A DNA stretch of 64,000 nt from an uncultured Pelagibacteraceae bacterium (GTDB lineage: Bacteria; Pseudomonadota; Alphaproteobacteria; Pelagibacterales; Pelagibacteraceae). The stretch is taken from positions 26,001 to 90,000 of the forward strand of contig CACMHW010000001.1 of assembly GCA_902613545.1 (NCBI GenBank), read 5' to 3'. The notes beneath the pieces were generated by a model. That model had not been told where the DNA came from, did no database searches, and saw nothing but the letters and a program-made list of their open reading frames with translations. The position numbers and the translations under genes were made by a program. Of the stretch, positions 15,818 to 24,862 are shown piece by piece. The stretch's first letter is position 1; each line of letters opens with the position of its first letter.

Positions 15818-16824
15818 GCAAAATTAATGTTAATGTTATGAAATTTTCTCTTTAGAGGAAGAGAAATAATTTCATTATTTTTACTTGATATATGTGTAGC
15901 AAATATACAGCTCATGACAATAACTGCATTATCTAAATTTTTATATGAAAATTTTTTTTTGAATATTTCTTTTATTGTAAAACATGTCATCTTATAAACA
16001 TTAAATTTGTGCTTTACTTTTAATTTTGTAATTTTTGGTTTGAAAAGGTAGAAGTATAAAGGTTTTTTTTCCATTTTTTTTGGTCTTTGTTTAAGAGTAA
16101 CGTTATTATTAATTTCATCAAATGTTACTTCAAGATTTTTGCTTCTTATTGTAATCGTATAAGGTAACCCTGTATTTTCACTTAAATCAAAAAAAAGTTT
16201 TCTTTTATTATTGAATATAATTGTACCGTACCCCCCCGGATCGTAAAACTCTTTTCCTCTTGGATTTATAGTCCCTGTTTTATCTATAATCCCAAAAATT
16301 TTTTTTGGTTTTTCGTTAAAAAAAAGTAACCCTAAATCAAAAAAAGTAGAGCCCATATTACCAAGTCCAGCCGAGGGAGAATTTATAAAAATTTTAGTTG
16401 GCTTTTCTTGATGTTTATTAAATATATTTTTTAAAAATAAAAAATTTGGCGAATAAGATCTGTGAGTATTTATCAATAGTCTTATTTTATGTCTTTTTGC
16501 TATTTTTTGAATTTTTAAGCAATTTTTGTAAGACGTAGAAAGAGGTTTTTCGGTAATTATTTTTTTAATTTTTCCATTTTTACAAAATAGATTTAAAATA
16601 TCTAATCTTGATTTAGTATTGGCAGCTACACACAACAAGTCAGCATCAAAATTGATTAATTTATGATAATTTTTTTCTAATAAAATATTTTTTGGTAATT
16701 CTCCTGATAACATATTAATATTTTTGTCACAGATAGCTTTTACTTTAAATTTTAGATTTTTTAAGGCTTGGAAGTATCTCTTACCCATACCTCCGTAGCC
16801 TATTAATATTGCAGTTTTAGACAT
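15814..16824 (-). CDS. Gfo/Idh/MocA family sugar oxidoreductase
   Basis: 336 aa. The N-terminus AILIGYGGMGKRYFQALKNL is a dinucleotide-binding Rossmann motif. ITEKPLSTSYKNCLKIQKIA is the family's EKP signature, and NTHRSYSPNF is the following active-site strand. Members oxidise, reduce or epimerise sugars with NAD(P). It sits between a methyltransferase and a cytidylyltransferase with near-zero spacing, so it likely acts in making a modified sugar. Substrate unknown. Confidence 0.82.
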   Translation of the reverse strand: MSKTAILIGYGGMGKRYFQALKNLKFKVKAICDKNINMLSGELPKNILLEKNYHKLINFDADLLCVAANTKSRLDILNLFCKNGKIKKIITEKPLSTSYKNCLKIQKIAKRHKIRLLINTHRSYSPNFLFLKNIFNKHQEKPTKIFINSPSAGLGNMGSTFFDLGLLFFNEKPKKIFGIIDKTGTINPRGKEFYDPGGYGTIIFNNKRKLFFDLSENTGLPYTITIRSKNLEVTFDEINNNVTLKQRPKKMEKKPLYFYLFKPKITKLKVKHKFNVYKMTCFTIKEIFKKKFSYKNLDNAVIVMSCIFATHISSKNNEIISLPLKRKFHNININFA

Positions 16825-17577
16825 TTAAAAATATTTATAGAATAGTCTTTTAACATCATTGTCTTTAGTCAAAATTTTAAAATTAGAATTTTGTTTATTT
16901 ACTTTCTTCTCACACATAAAAGTTAAAAAAGAGATTTTTTTATTGATCTTAAGATATTTTTTTTTATAGGGGAGATTATCGTGAAAAAAAACAGCTTTAT
17001 TAATATTGTTCTTTTTAAAAAGTTTTTTTAAAAATAAAAAATAATCTAGAATATTAATAGTATAATTATTAACAATATTATTTACCTTTACATCTGAAGG
17101 AAATCTATTTGACAGGTTAAGTTTTCCAATAAAACTTTTACCAGTATGTACTCTTGGAGAGTCAATGAAAATATATTTGGAAGAAACTCTGATTAATTCA
17201 CTAATTATAATTTTGTAATCACTACTATGGTTTAAAACGCCGGTGCTAAAACTTAGAGAATATTTATCTTTTTTTTCTTTTAATTTCCCCGATTTTATAT
17301 GAGAAAATTTTACTCGCTTATTTTTAAAAAATTTTTTTCTAGCTTCAAATATAGCGTTCTTCTCTATATCTAAACCGTGATAATTAATTTTATAATCAAA
17401 ATAAATTCTAAATATCTTGTAAAAACCACCAACTGCACATCCGTAATCTAAAATAGATTTAATTTGTTTTTTTTTTATAAAAGATAGAGGTTTTTTTTCA
17501 GAGTCGTATAGATCGCTTATTTTATCTCTATTATTTGCATAAAAGTTGATAACATTCTTTTTTCCCCACTGTGTCAT
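16825..17577 (-). CDS. Class I SAM-dependent methyltransferase
   Basis: 250 aa. Motif I is ILDYGCAVGGFYKIF (about residues 41-55), followed by YHGLDIEKNAI (motif II acidic residue) and LSFSTGVLNHSSDY. The C-terminal third is basic and unassigned. It adjoins the aminotransferase (1 nt) and the Gfo/Idh gene (0 nt), so a role in methylating an amino sugar or a glycan is plausible but not shown. Confidence 0.75.
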   Translation of the reverse strand: MTQWGKKNVINFYANNRDKISDLYDSEKKPLSFIKKKQIKSILDYGCAVGGFYKIFRIYFDYKINYHGLDIEKNAIFEARKKFFKNKRVKFSHIKSGKLKEKKDKYSLSFSTGVLNHSSDYKIIISELIRVSSKYIFIDSPRVHTGKSFIGKLNLSNRFPSDVKVNNIVNNYTINILDYFLFLKKLFKKNNINKAVFFHDNLPYKKKYLKINKKISFLTFMCEKKVNKQNSNFKILTKDNDVKRLFYKYF

Positions 17578-17578
17578 T

Positions 17579-18652
17579 TTAGTTTAGATTTAGTGCAAGT
17601 TTCAATTTATTTATAAATTTTTTCATAATTTTTGTACCGCCAATAGTAGCTCTTATATATCTATCGTCATTTTCGATCACCATTGGGCGTACAATAAACT
17701 TATTTTTAAAAAGATATTTTATTACTTTGTCCACCTTTTTTTTATTATTGAGCTTAAATAAAACTGTATTTGAATACTTTCCTATCATTTCAATTTTTTT
17801 TGTTGCTAAAAATTTCTTAAGTAATAACCTTCCTTTCGAAACTTCTTTTACATAGTTATTCATTACGTTTATATTTTTAATCAATATTCTTACCAGCTTC
17901 ATATTAAATGCATTTATTTCATAGATCGGTTTAATTGAAAGCATATAACCGATAATTTTTTTATTTGAAATAGTATAGCCAACCCTCATGCCTGCCACTC
18001 CAAAAGCTTTTGAAAATGTCCTCACAACTATTAAATTTTTACATTGTTTTATTAAAGGTTGAGCCGTGATGTTATTAAAATGATAATAAGCTTCATCTAT
18101 AATAACTAAAGAACCAAATTTTTCTGCTAATTTACAGATGTGTTTAATTTGTTTTATATTAAGCATCACCTCTATTGGTTGATTGGGATTTGCAATTGCT
18201 ACCAACTTTGGTTTAATTTTTTTTATTTTATCAGTGAGATGTTTGAAATAATCATAGTTTTTTACTTTTAAATTTAAAGGGAAATGCTTGGCACCAAACA
18301 TTTGGCAGTAAACCGGATACATTGCGAAGCTAGGATTGCAAGTAATCACTTTATCACCACCACTTATAAAAACATCAAAAACTCTTAACAGTCCTCCATC
18401 CGCACCCTCATGTATAACAATTTGATCGCTTTTTACTTTTAACCATTTTGCTACTTCCTCATATATCAGATGTGTGTCTGGATAAGTTCTTAGATCAAAT
18501 GATTGAATTTCTTTTTTGATTTTATTCATGAAAAATTTCGGAAAGTCGTCGACTCTCTCGTTTCTTTCCATGGTGAAATAACCTTGACGATTACTCAACC
18601 AATGAGGCTTTCTTTCTACGTAATACACAAATTTTTTTGGTTTTATTTGCAT
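17579..18652 (-). CDS. PLP-dependent aminotransferase class I/II (histidinol-phosphate aminotransferase-like)
   Basis: 357 aa. The substrate-binding start (MERNERVDDFP), NPNQPIEV, IIDEAYYHF and the PLP-lysine motif RTFSKAFGVAGMRVGY give fold type I, with closest resemblance to HisC. A C-terminal RATIG supplies the carboxylate-binding arginine. In the island it probably aminates a sugar precursor or makes an amino acid or amino-alcohol substituent for the glycan, rather than serving histidine synthesis. A 14-bp direct repeat flanks its upstream gap. Confidence 0.82.
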   Translation of the reverse strand: MQIKPKKFVYYVERKPHWLSNRQGYFTMERNERVDDFPKFFMNKIKKEIQSFDLRTYPDTHLIYEEVAKWLKVKSDQIVIHEGADGGLLRVFDVFISGGDKVITCNPSFAMYPVYCQMFGAKHFPLNLKVKNYDYFKHLTDKIKKIKPKLVAIANPNQPIEVMLNIKQIKHICKLAEKFGSLVIIDEAYYHFNNITAQPLIKQCKNLIVVRTFSKAFGVAGMRVGYTISNKKIIGYMLSIKPIYEINAFNMKLVRILIKNINVMNNYVKEVSKGRLLLKKFLATKKIEMIGKYSNTVLFKLNNKKKVDKVIKYLFKNKFIVRPMVIENDDRYIRATIGGTKIMKKFINKLKLALNLN

Positions 18653-18664
18653 TTTAATATTGAG
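18651..18664. repeat. Direct repeat copy 1 (14 bp)
   Basis: ATTTTAATATTGAG, overlapping the start codon of the 17579-18652 aminotransferase. The identical 14-mer recurs at 18719-18732. Confidence 0.7.
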
Positions 18665-18716
18665 ATAAATTGAAATCTTTCATTTTAAATATAAGGCTAT
18701 ATTTGCTTAGTTATAA

Positions 18717-19694
18717 TTATTTTAATATTGAGCTAATTTTCTTAGAAACGATCTTATATCCTAAATCTGTTAAATGTAAAGCATCAGCAAATAACCATTT
18801 ATTATCCTCGCTAAAACTTTTAAGTGTTTTATTAAGATCTAAGTAAGAAATATTATTTTTTTTGCAAATATCTGAAAAAAAAAAGTCTATTTTTTTATAG
18901 TCGTCTTGATTAAAGTTTTTTAAAACCTCGTACGTTTTAATTTTTTTATTCTCAATTTCATGAAATATTTCTTTTTCTTCACTTGAAAAAATCTGTTTTG
19001 ACCATTTGTAATATGGTTGTAATGCAAATATAATATTGAAGTTAAATTCTTTTGAGAGTGATTTCCATATTTTTAAATTTTTTTCAAAATTTTTCTTCCA
19101 ATTAAATGATTTATCTTCAAACGTTTTTGATTTTTTTTTGAGGAAATTTTTTAGAAATAATTTATGCCAAAATGAATTTGTAAAATCTATAGCGAAATTA
19201 TCGATCTTGTTTTGATAAAAAAGAGGAGGTGAAACTATAGATTTTTGAGTGACATATCTATCTATCAATATATCGTTAAATCCAGATACGATAATAACAG
19301 TTTTCAAATTTTTAAATTTATCTAATACCTGTAAAAATAAAATTAATTCTTGGAAGCTATTACAAGTTCTTAAAGAAAGATTATAAACCTTTCTTCTAAG
19401 AAGATTAGATAAATTAGATGAAATAGTTTTTTTATCAGAAGAGGAACCAATTCCAAAAGCAGTTGAGTTACCAGTAATTACTAATTGTTCATCATTTTCA
19501 TAAGAAGGTGTGTCATCAACTATTGTATATTTCCCATTGCTATCGGTATATCTAAAACCGAATTTATCCGTGTTTAAAGTCTCGTTATTAATATTTGGTT
19601 GTTGTTTTAAAACTATATATGGAGACCAAACATTCTCAACTTCATCATAATATTTCATGTAAGGTAAATATTTGTTTATTGCATTGAATGACAT
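18717..19694 (-). CDS. SGNH/GDSL-type hydrolase
   Basis: 325 aa. The block I nucleophile is in VITGNSTAFGIGSSS; block III is VSGFNDIL and block V is DALHLTDLGY, providing the Asp-His pair. The family removes or transfers acyl groups; in glycan loci these enzymes often act as O-acetyl-esterases or transferases. No signal peptide is visible, so a cytoplasmic role is likely. It lies directly behind a putative GT-B gene (0 nt). The 64-nt gap downstream is among the longer ones in the island. Confidence 0.82.
   Translation of the reverse strand: MSFNAINKYLPYMKYYDEVENVWSPYIVLKQQPNINNETLNTDKFGFRYTDSNGKYTIVDDTPSYENDEQLVITGNSTAFGIGSSSDKKTISSNLSNLLRRKVYNLSLRTCNSFQELILFLQVLDKFKNLKTVIIVSGFNDILIDRYVTQKSIVSPPLFYQNKIDNFAIDFTNSFWHKLFLKNFLKKKSKTFEDKSFNWKKNFEKNLKIWKSLSKEFNFNIIFALQPYYKWSKQIFSSEEKEIFHEIENKKIKTYEVLKNFNQDDYKKIDFFFSDICKKNNISYLDLNKTLKSFSEDNKWLFADALHLTDLGYKIVSKKISSILK
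18719..18732. repeat. Direct repeat copy 2 (14 bp)
   Basis: ATTTTAATATTGAG, covering the last codons of the SGNH hydrolase gene; identical to the copy at 18651-18664. Confidence 0.7.
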
Positions 19695-21368
19695 TTATGC
19701 CTCTAGTTTTTTAAACAAATTCTTAATATTAAAGGAAATATTATTTCCATTTAATAATTTTTCAAAATCTAATTTTGAATAATTGCTTCTAATAAAATCA
19801 ATTTTATTAGATAGGTTGGTCAAATCATTTACATAAAAAATAGGAAAAAAATTTTCTCCGCTATTTACTTCGCAATGCTTATATCTTTTCCATTTATCAA
19901 GTAATATTACAGGAACTTTTGAGTTAATGGAGTCTTCAATTACTGATGATGAGTGACTTATGGTGATCATTGAATTGTTTAAGATCTTATCAATTTTTTT
20001 GCATTCAAAAGTAATTTTAGGAAACATTTTTTTTAAATTATAAATACAATCTTTATGAGAACCATGAATATTAGTTACTACTTTAACATTCTTATTGATT
20101 GCAAGTTTATGAAGATCTTTTAAATTTTCAAGAAATTCATAATACATTTCTACGCCTAAAAGTTGTGTGCCATGAAGAGGTTTAAGAGTGGTAGCAAATA
20201 AAATTGAATTATTTAATCTTCCCTTTGCGTTAGAAAAAATCAAATTTCCGGTTTCAAGAGAATTTTTTTTAATTTCCTTGTTTGTATTTTTTAATGAATT
20301 TTTACAAATATTTGATTGTATAGCAAAATAATTGCTTGGACCTGAAAAGACTGCTTCAGAAATTGTTTTTTTATAAATACTGTCAAATTTATCAAAAGAC
20401 TCGGCTATAGTTCCATGACTAATACATACAGTTTTAGTTCCAGTTGAGTTTAGTATTTCTGTCACAGCGCCATCGAAACCTCTAACAACATTTGTAAAAT
20501 AATAATTAAAATTGTTTTCCTCTAGGAATTTTTTAAATGCATTGGATTTGTTTAAGATATCTGTTAATTCATACTCCAATTCAGAAATTCTAAAATTTAC
20601 TATTTCAGTGATATCATAAAATTTATAATTAATACTTTTTTTTGTAATATTTACCTTTTTTAACTCACTTTTAATTTTTGAGACTTTAATAATTTTTAAA
20701 CCTAAAATTTTATAAATTAATCTTTTAATGAAATTTAATTCAAATCTTTGATATTCAACAGTAAATGTTTTGATACCTAAAACTCTACATTGTAATATAA
20801 TTCTAAAAAAATTGTAATAAACACTATTAACTAATAATTTTTTTTTATTTGAATTTATATTAAATTTTTCCAACTTATATTCATATAAATTGTTTTTTTT
20901 GTTATCAAAGTTTTTTTCCAAAATTGTGACATTTTTTTTTAAATTCAAACTTTTTATAACTCTAGAAATAACAAATACGTTATTTGACTTGTATTTTGAA
21001 AAATTTACTGAGTCCCAACCTGAAACAATTATTTCATCGATATTATTTTTTTTTAATATTGTCTCTAAAAAATCTATTATAAAGATAGTATAGTTTAAAA
21101 CAAATCTTATATGACCTTTATATTCAATATTCATGCCATGGTAATCAAAATTTTGATCTGGTAATTTTTTCAATTCGTTGTCTACATACGCTATTGCTTT
21201 CTGTTGAAAGTCAGGCGGTATAAATTCTTTAGGATTTATGAAACTTAAACCATTTAATATTAAATATGTTTGTGACTCTAAATTAAAAGGTACAAATTTG
21301 ATTTCTCCAGATAATTTTCTCTTAATAAATTTTGTTTCTTCTTCCGATTGTACTAAAGCAATTTTCAT
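19695..21368 (-). CDS. Putative capsule polysaccharide / surface carbohydrate biosynthesis protein
   Basis: 557 aa from the ATG at 21368, which is 2 nt after the upstream stop; the track's start (21410) would overlap that gene by 40 nt. The second half has GT-B-like features: VCISHGTIAESFDKF, VVTNIHGSH and ITISHSSSVIEDSINSKVPVIL, a layout shared with capsule synthesis and lipopolysaccharide-modifying proteins. The N-terminal half contains VSGWDSVNFSKY but no recognised domain. It likely transfers a sugar on the cytoplasmic face. Neighbours are an aminotransferase and the SGNH hydrolase. Confidence 0.55.
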   Translation of the reverse strand: MKIALVQSEEETKFIKRKLSGEIKFVPFNLESQTYLILNGLSFINPKEFIPPDFQQKAIAYVDNELKKLPDQNFDYHGMNIEYKGHIRFVLNYTIFIIDFLETILKKNNIDEIIVSGWDSVNFSKYKSNNVFVISRVIKSLNLKKNVTILEKNFDNKKNNLYEYKLEKFNINSNKKKLLVNSVYYNFFRIILQCRVLGIKTFTVEYQRFELNFIKRLIYKILGLKIIKVSKIKSELKKVNITKKSINYKFYDITEIVNFRISELEYELTDILNKSNAFKKFLEENNFNYYFTNVVRGFDGAVTEILNSTGTKTVCISHGTIAESFDKFDSIYKKTISEAVFSGPSNYFAIQSNICKNSLKNTNKEIKKNSLETGNLIFSNAKGRLNNSILFATTLKPLHGTQLLGVEMYYEFLENLKDLHKLAINKNVKVVTNIHGSHKDCIYNLKKMFPKITFECKKIDKILNNSMITISHSSSVIEDSINSKVPVILLDKWKRYKHCEVNSGENFFPIFYVNDLTNLSNKIDFIRSNYSKLDFEKLLNGNNISFNIKNLFKKLEA

Positions 21369-21370
21369 TT

Positions 21371-22465
21371 TTATATTGTTGATTGATAAAATTTTTTTAT
21401 TTGTGAACAAATTCTTTTAAGTTCTTTACTAGTTAAGTCTAAGCTTGAGGGTAACCATAAAACTTTATTGCTTATGAAATAGCTTTTTCGCATTTTATAA
21501 TTATTTTGAACATGTTTAAAAGACGATAGAGGCCGCCAAATTTTTCTGCACTTTATGTTTTTTTTTAATAAAAAATTAAATAGATGATCTCTTCTTTTGC
21601 ATATTATTTCTGTCCAAATACAAACTTCGTTCTCAAATTTTTTGTAAAATTTGATTTCTTTAATATTTTTTAAATTTTCTCTATAAAAATTATTATTTTT
21701 TTTTGCTTTTAAAATTAATTTCTCTAATGAATAAATTTGAGGTAAGAGTATTGATGCAAGAATGTCATTGTACTTGAAATTTCCTCCAAATAAATCATGT
21801 GTATCATCTCCTCCAATTTTTTTTTTTGTTCTTCCTTGATCTTTTATACTTCTGATAATTTTGGCTATAGCTCTACTTCTTGTTACAACTGCGCCTCCTT
21901 GAGCAGAAGTAATAATCTTAGTTGGAGTAAATGAAAAGCAACCTATGTCACCCAAAGTTCCAAGTTTTCTTTTACTATCAAATTTTGATCCTAAAGCCTC
22001 TGCTGCATCCTCAATGACTTTAATTTTTTTTTGTTTTGCAAAAGAAAGTACATTTTTAAAGTTTCCTGAACGACCACTTATATGAACAAAAATTATTGCT
22101 TTAGTTTTTTTATTAATCTTTTTTTTTAAATCATCCAATTCAACGGTAGATGTTAGTGTGTTTACTTCCACAATTTTAGGTTTAGCGCCTGTAAGTTTGA
22201 CCGCATTTAACGTTGCTACATAGGTAATATTTGGGACAATTACCTCATCATTTGCCTTAATACCTAAAGATCTTAGTGCTAAATAGATCGCTGATGTGCC
22301 ACTTGAGGTCATAATTACATTTTTAGCGCCTAAAAATTTACTCAATGCTTTCTCACATCTTGAGGTCATTTTTCCTTCACTGATAAAATTTGTTTTTATA
22401 AGCTCATTTAAATAATTGTTATTATAATTATTTATTTTTGGAACATACCAATTGATTTTTTTCAT
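21371..22465 (-). CDS. DegT/DnrJ/EryC1-type sugar aminotransferase (LegC-like)
   Basis: 364 aa. The family signature is present: TSSGTSAIYLALRSLGI, VEDAAEALGSKF and CFSFTPTKIITSAQGGAV, in which the PLP lysine is the one in TPTK. These enzymes aminate 4-keto (or 3-keto) nucleotide sugars. Together with the LegB-like dehydratase two genes upstream of the SDR it would give a 4-amino-4,6-dideoxy sugar as in the legionaminic acid route, where LegC does this step. Assignment to LegC rests on this context. Confidence 0.8.
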   Translation of the reverse strand: MKKINWYVPKINNYNNNYLNELIKTNFISEGKMTSRCEKALSKFLGAKNVIMTSSGTSAIYLALRSLGIKANDEVIVPNITYVATLNAVKLTGAKPKIVEVNTLTSTVELDDLKKKINKKTKAIIFVHISGRSGNFKNVLSFAKQKKIKVIEDAAEALGSKFDSKRKLGTLGDIGCFSFTPTKIITSAQGGAVVTRSRAIAKIIRSIKDQGRTKKKIGGDDTHDLFGGNFKYNDILASILLPQIYSLEKLILKAKKNNNFYRENLKNIKEIKFYKKFENEVCIWTEIICKRRDHLFNFLLKKNIKCRKIWRPLSSFKHVQNNYKMRKSYFISNKVLWLPSSLDLTSKELKRICSQIKKFYQSTI

Positions 22466-22466
22466 T

Positions 22467-23375
22467 TTAAGACTCTTGAATTTTTTGAATTAACTTTTGA
22501 GTTAAAAGAGCTGAATTATAATTTGTAAGATTTTGATTTTTATTCATTAATAAATCCTTAAGTTCTTTAAAATAGCTTTCTTGAATATCCTTTTTATTAA
22601 ATTTTTTTATAATTTTTTTATTCTTTTTTAAAATTGTAATTCTTGAATTTAATAAATCTGCTTTTAAGTTAAAATTATAACCATTAATAAAAATTACTCT
22701 TTTTTTAAAAAAGGAATAATAATTTAAGTCTATAATGATACTTGATCTCTTATTTTTTGCAAAAATTTTACAATTGTCTTCTGTATCTATATTCAAATTT
22801 GATTTTTTTGACTTTAAAACGTTTATTATTTTTACGTCACCTATCATCCATCTAACTAAATCTATTTCATGGCTACAGTCTAAAATTACTCCTCCTCCAA
22901 ATTTTTTTTTTGCACTAGAGGACTTCTGATAATCTATATTTTTTCTCCAATTTGGAAGGTAAGAGTGATTTAAAAAATAAACATCATATATCTTATTTTT
23001 ATTTTTTCTAATAAAAGATTTTACAAATTTTATAATCTTAAGAGTTCTTAAGTTGAAACCAACAAATACCTTGTTATTAATTTTATTAATTTTTTTAAAT
23101 TTATCAAATAAAGGTTTTTCAATTAAAATTCTTCTATTTCTAAATAACGAATTAATTTTTTTTAATTGATCAAAATGTAATTTTGTAGGCGAGCAAATAA
23201 TAATAAAATTGGGGTTAACACTTTTAATATCTGAAATTTTCTTAATGGTATTAAATCTAATTTTTTTTTGTTGACTTAAAATAAAAATTTCTATTCCGCT
23301 AAATTTTTTTTTTGCTATATTTGCAAATCTTCTACCTGAAGAACCATATCCTATAATAAGCAATTTTTTTTTCAT
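22467..23375 (-). CDS. Gfo/Idh/MocA family oxidoreductase
   Basis: 302 aa. Rossmann start LLIIGYGSSGRRFANIAKK, family motif RILIEKPLFDKFK and a DCSHEIDLVRWMIGD segment bearing the expected catalytic-site histidine. It is shorter than the typical 330-350 aa. It stands between the SDR (8 nt) and the DegT aminotransferase (1 nt), as PtmA-type oxidoreductases do in legionaminic-type flagellar loci. Probably it acts on the nucleotide-linked or free sugar. Substrate unknown. Confidence 0.78.
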   Translation of the reverse strand: MKKKLLIIGYGSSGRRFANIAKKKFSGIEIFILSQQKKIRFNTIKKISDIKSVNPNFIIICSPTKLHFDQLKKINSLFRNRRILIEKPLFDKFKKINKINNKVFVGFNLRTLKIIKFVKSFIRKNKNKIYDVYFLNHSYLPNWRKNIDYQKSSSAKKKFGGGVILDCSHEIDLVRWMIGDVKIINVLKSKKSNLNIDTEDNCKIFAKNKRSSIIIDLNYYSFFKKRVIFINGYNFNLKADLLNSRITILKKNKKIIKKFNKKDIQESYFKELKDLLMNKNQNLTNYNSALLTQKLIQKIQES

Positions 23376-23383
23376 CTAGTAAT

Positions 23384-24187
23384 TTAAATAATAGTGACGC
23401 CACCATCAATTACTAAAGTTTGTCCTGTCATATGTCGTGAGGATTCTGACGAAAGAAATAAAACTGCACTAGCTACATCTGATGCTTCAGCCATAGTTCC
23501 TAACGGACTTTTATTTTTGTATCGTTGCAAAAATTTTTTTGATTTTAAATTTTTATCTTTTTTATTTAAAACTCCACCTGGACAAATATTATTAATTCTA
23601 ATTTTATTTTTTCCATAGTATGATGCCATTTGTCTTGTAAAGTTTATAATACCTCCTTTTATAATTGAATAACTAACATTTTCTCTTAAACTAGTTCCCT
23701 TATACAAACTCATATCTTGACCCAACAATCCATAAATAGATCCTATTTGAATTATTGATCCAATTTTTTTTTTCTTTCTCATCTGATCTGCTATTAGCTT
23801 AGCAAACCAACAAAAGAAAATTAGATGTAGATTAATATTTTCTTTTAACTCTTTAAAAGTAATTTTATCAAAATTGTTGTTTTTCCAATTTTTAGTTTTC
23901 GGATATGCGCAATTTATAAATATATCTGGTATAGAATATTTTTTTATAATTTTATAAAAATCTTTCTTGAAAAATTTATCATCGTTTTTATAAATTATTC
24001 TTTCAAAATTAATTTTTTTTTGTTTAAGTAAATTTTTTGTATTTATATTTGGCTTTTGAATATCAATTATTACTACTTTAGCACCAGAATCAGAAAGAGC
24101 TTTTGCTGCCTCCAGCCCTATTATTCCCAAGCCTCCTATAACAAAGGCTGTTTTATTAATATTATAACTCTTTTCTATGTAATTCAT
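23384..24187 (-). CDS. Short-chain dehydrogenase/reductase (PtmA-like)
   Basis: 267 aa classical SDR. TAFVIGGLGIIGLEAAKAL is the nucleotide-binding motif, the serine strand is IIQIGSIYGLLG and the catalytic pair lies in YSIIKGG; the end MTGQTLVIDGGVTII is typical of the family. Its place between the CMP-sugar synthetase (4-nt overlap) and Gfo/Idh resembles PtmA in Campylobacter legionaminate loci, which helps form the GlcN precursor, but this is inference. Confidence 0.82.
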   Translation of the reverse strand: MNYIEKSYNINKTAFVIGGLGIIGLEAAKALSDSGAKVVIIDIQKPNINTKNLLKQKKINFERIIYKNDDKFFKKDFYKIIKKYSIPDIFINCAYPKTKNWKNNNFDKITFKELKENINLHLIFFCWFAKLIADQMRKKKKIGSIIQIGSIYGLLGQDMSLYKGTSLRENVSYSIIKGGIINFTRQMASYYGKNKIRINNICPGGVLNKKDKNLKSKKFLQRYKNKSPLGTMAEASDVASAVLFLSSESSRHMTGQTLVIDGGVTII

Positions 24188-24861
24188 TTAAGTAAAAATT
24201 TTACCAATTTAAAGTCAAGGTTATTATCTATATCAATAGATCTCTCTGGTGGCATTACGTAAACAGATGTTTTTTTATTAAACAGATTATACGATTTAAA
24301 TAAATAATCTTTTTTCCAAATGTATATAGATGCATTCAAATCATATGTTTTTGGAGCTTTTTGACGATTAAATATTTTGTTTGAATTTTTAACTAATTTA
24401 ACTCTCTTATTTTTAATTTCAATTAAGTTGAAGTACGGATTTTTTTTTGATTTTGTGACAGAAATAAGGTTTAAAGACTTTTCTCTTTTAAATTTTTTAA
24501 AGGACTCGTGTATGTCTCGCAGTTTCCTCAAAGGAGATGTTACATCTAAGTCAAAAATGTATTTATATTTAATTTTATTCTTTTTTTCACAAGTTTTTAC
24601 AGCATGTCTAATTACATCTAATTTTTTTGCATCATCACTTGCTAGATTTTTTGGTCTTTTTATAAAAATAATTTTTTTTTTATTTTTACCTAAATCAATT
24701 TTATTTTTATCAACTGTTACAGCAATTTGATTAAAAATTTTTGTCTTAATAGCCAAATCTAATGTATGCCTTAACAAACTTTTTCCTTTAATCTTTAAAA
24801 AATTTTTATTTTTTAATCCTTTAGAATTCGCTCTAGCACAAATAGTGCATAAAATAGTCAT
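24184..24861 (-). CDS. CMP-nonulosonate cytidylyltransferase (NeuA/LegF/PseF family)
   Basis: 225 aa. CARANSKGLKNKNFLKIKGKSL is the CTP-binding loop, IKRPKNLASDDAKKLDV and LDVTSPLRKLRDI are internal family motifs and PPERSIDIDNNLDF holds the conserved metal-binding Asp pair. It activates a nonulosonic acid as the CMP sugar. It lies 1 nt downstream of the LegB-like dehydratase, so this copy probably serves the legionaminic-type pathway. Confidence 0.85.
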   Translation of the reverse strand: MTILCTICARANSKGLKNKNFLKIKGKSLLRHTLDLAIKTKIFNQIAVTVDKNKIDLGKNKKKIIFIKRPKNLASDDAKKLDVIRHAVKTCEKKNKIKYKYIFDLDVTSPLRKLRDIHESFKKFKREKSLNLISVTKSKKNPYFNLIEIKNKRVKLVKNSNKIFNRQKAPKTYDLNASIYIWKKDYLFKSYNLFNKKTSVYVMPPERSIDIDNNLDFKLVKFLLK

Positions 24862-24862
24862 A

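Noticed and set aside
19695-21410. ORF-track start of the 571-aa protein
   Set aside because: It overlaps the aminotransferase by 40 nt; the ATG at 21368 sits just after that gene's stop.
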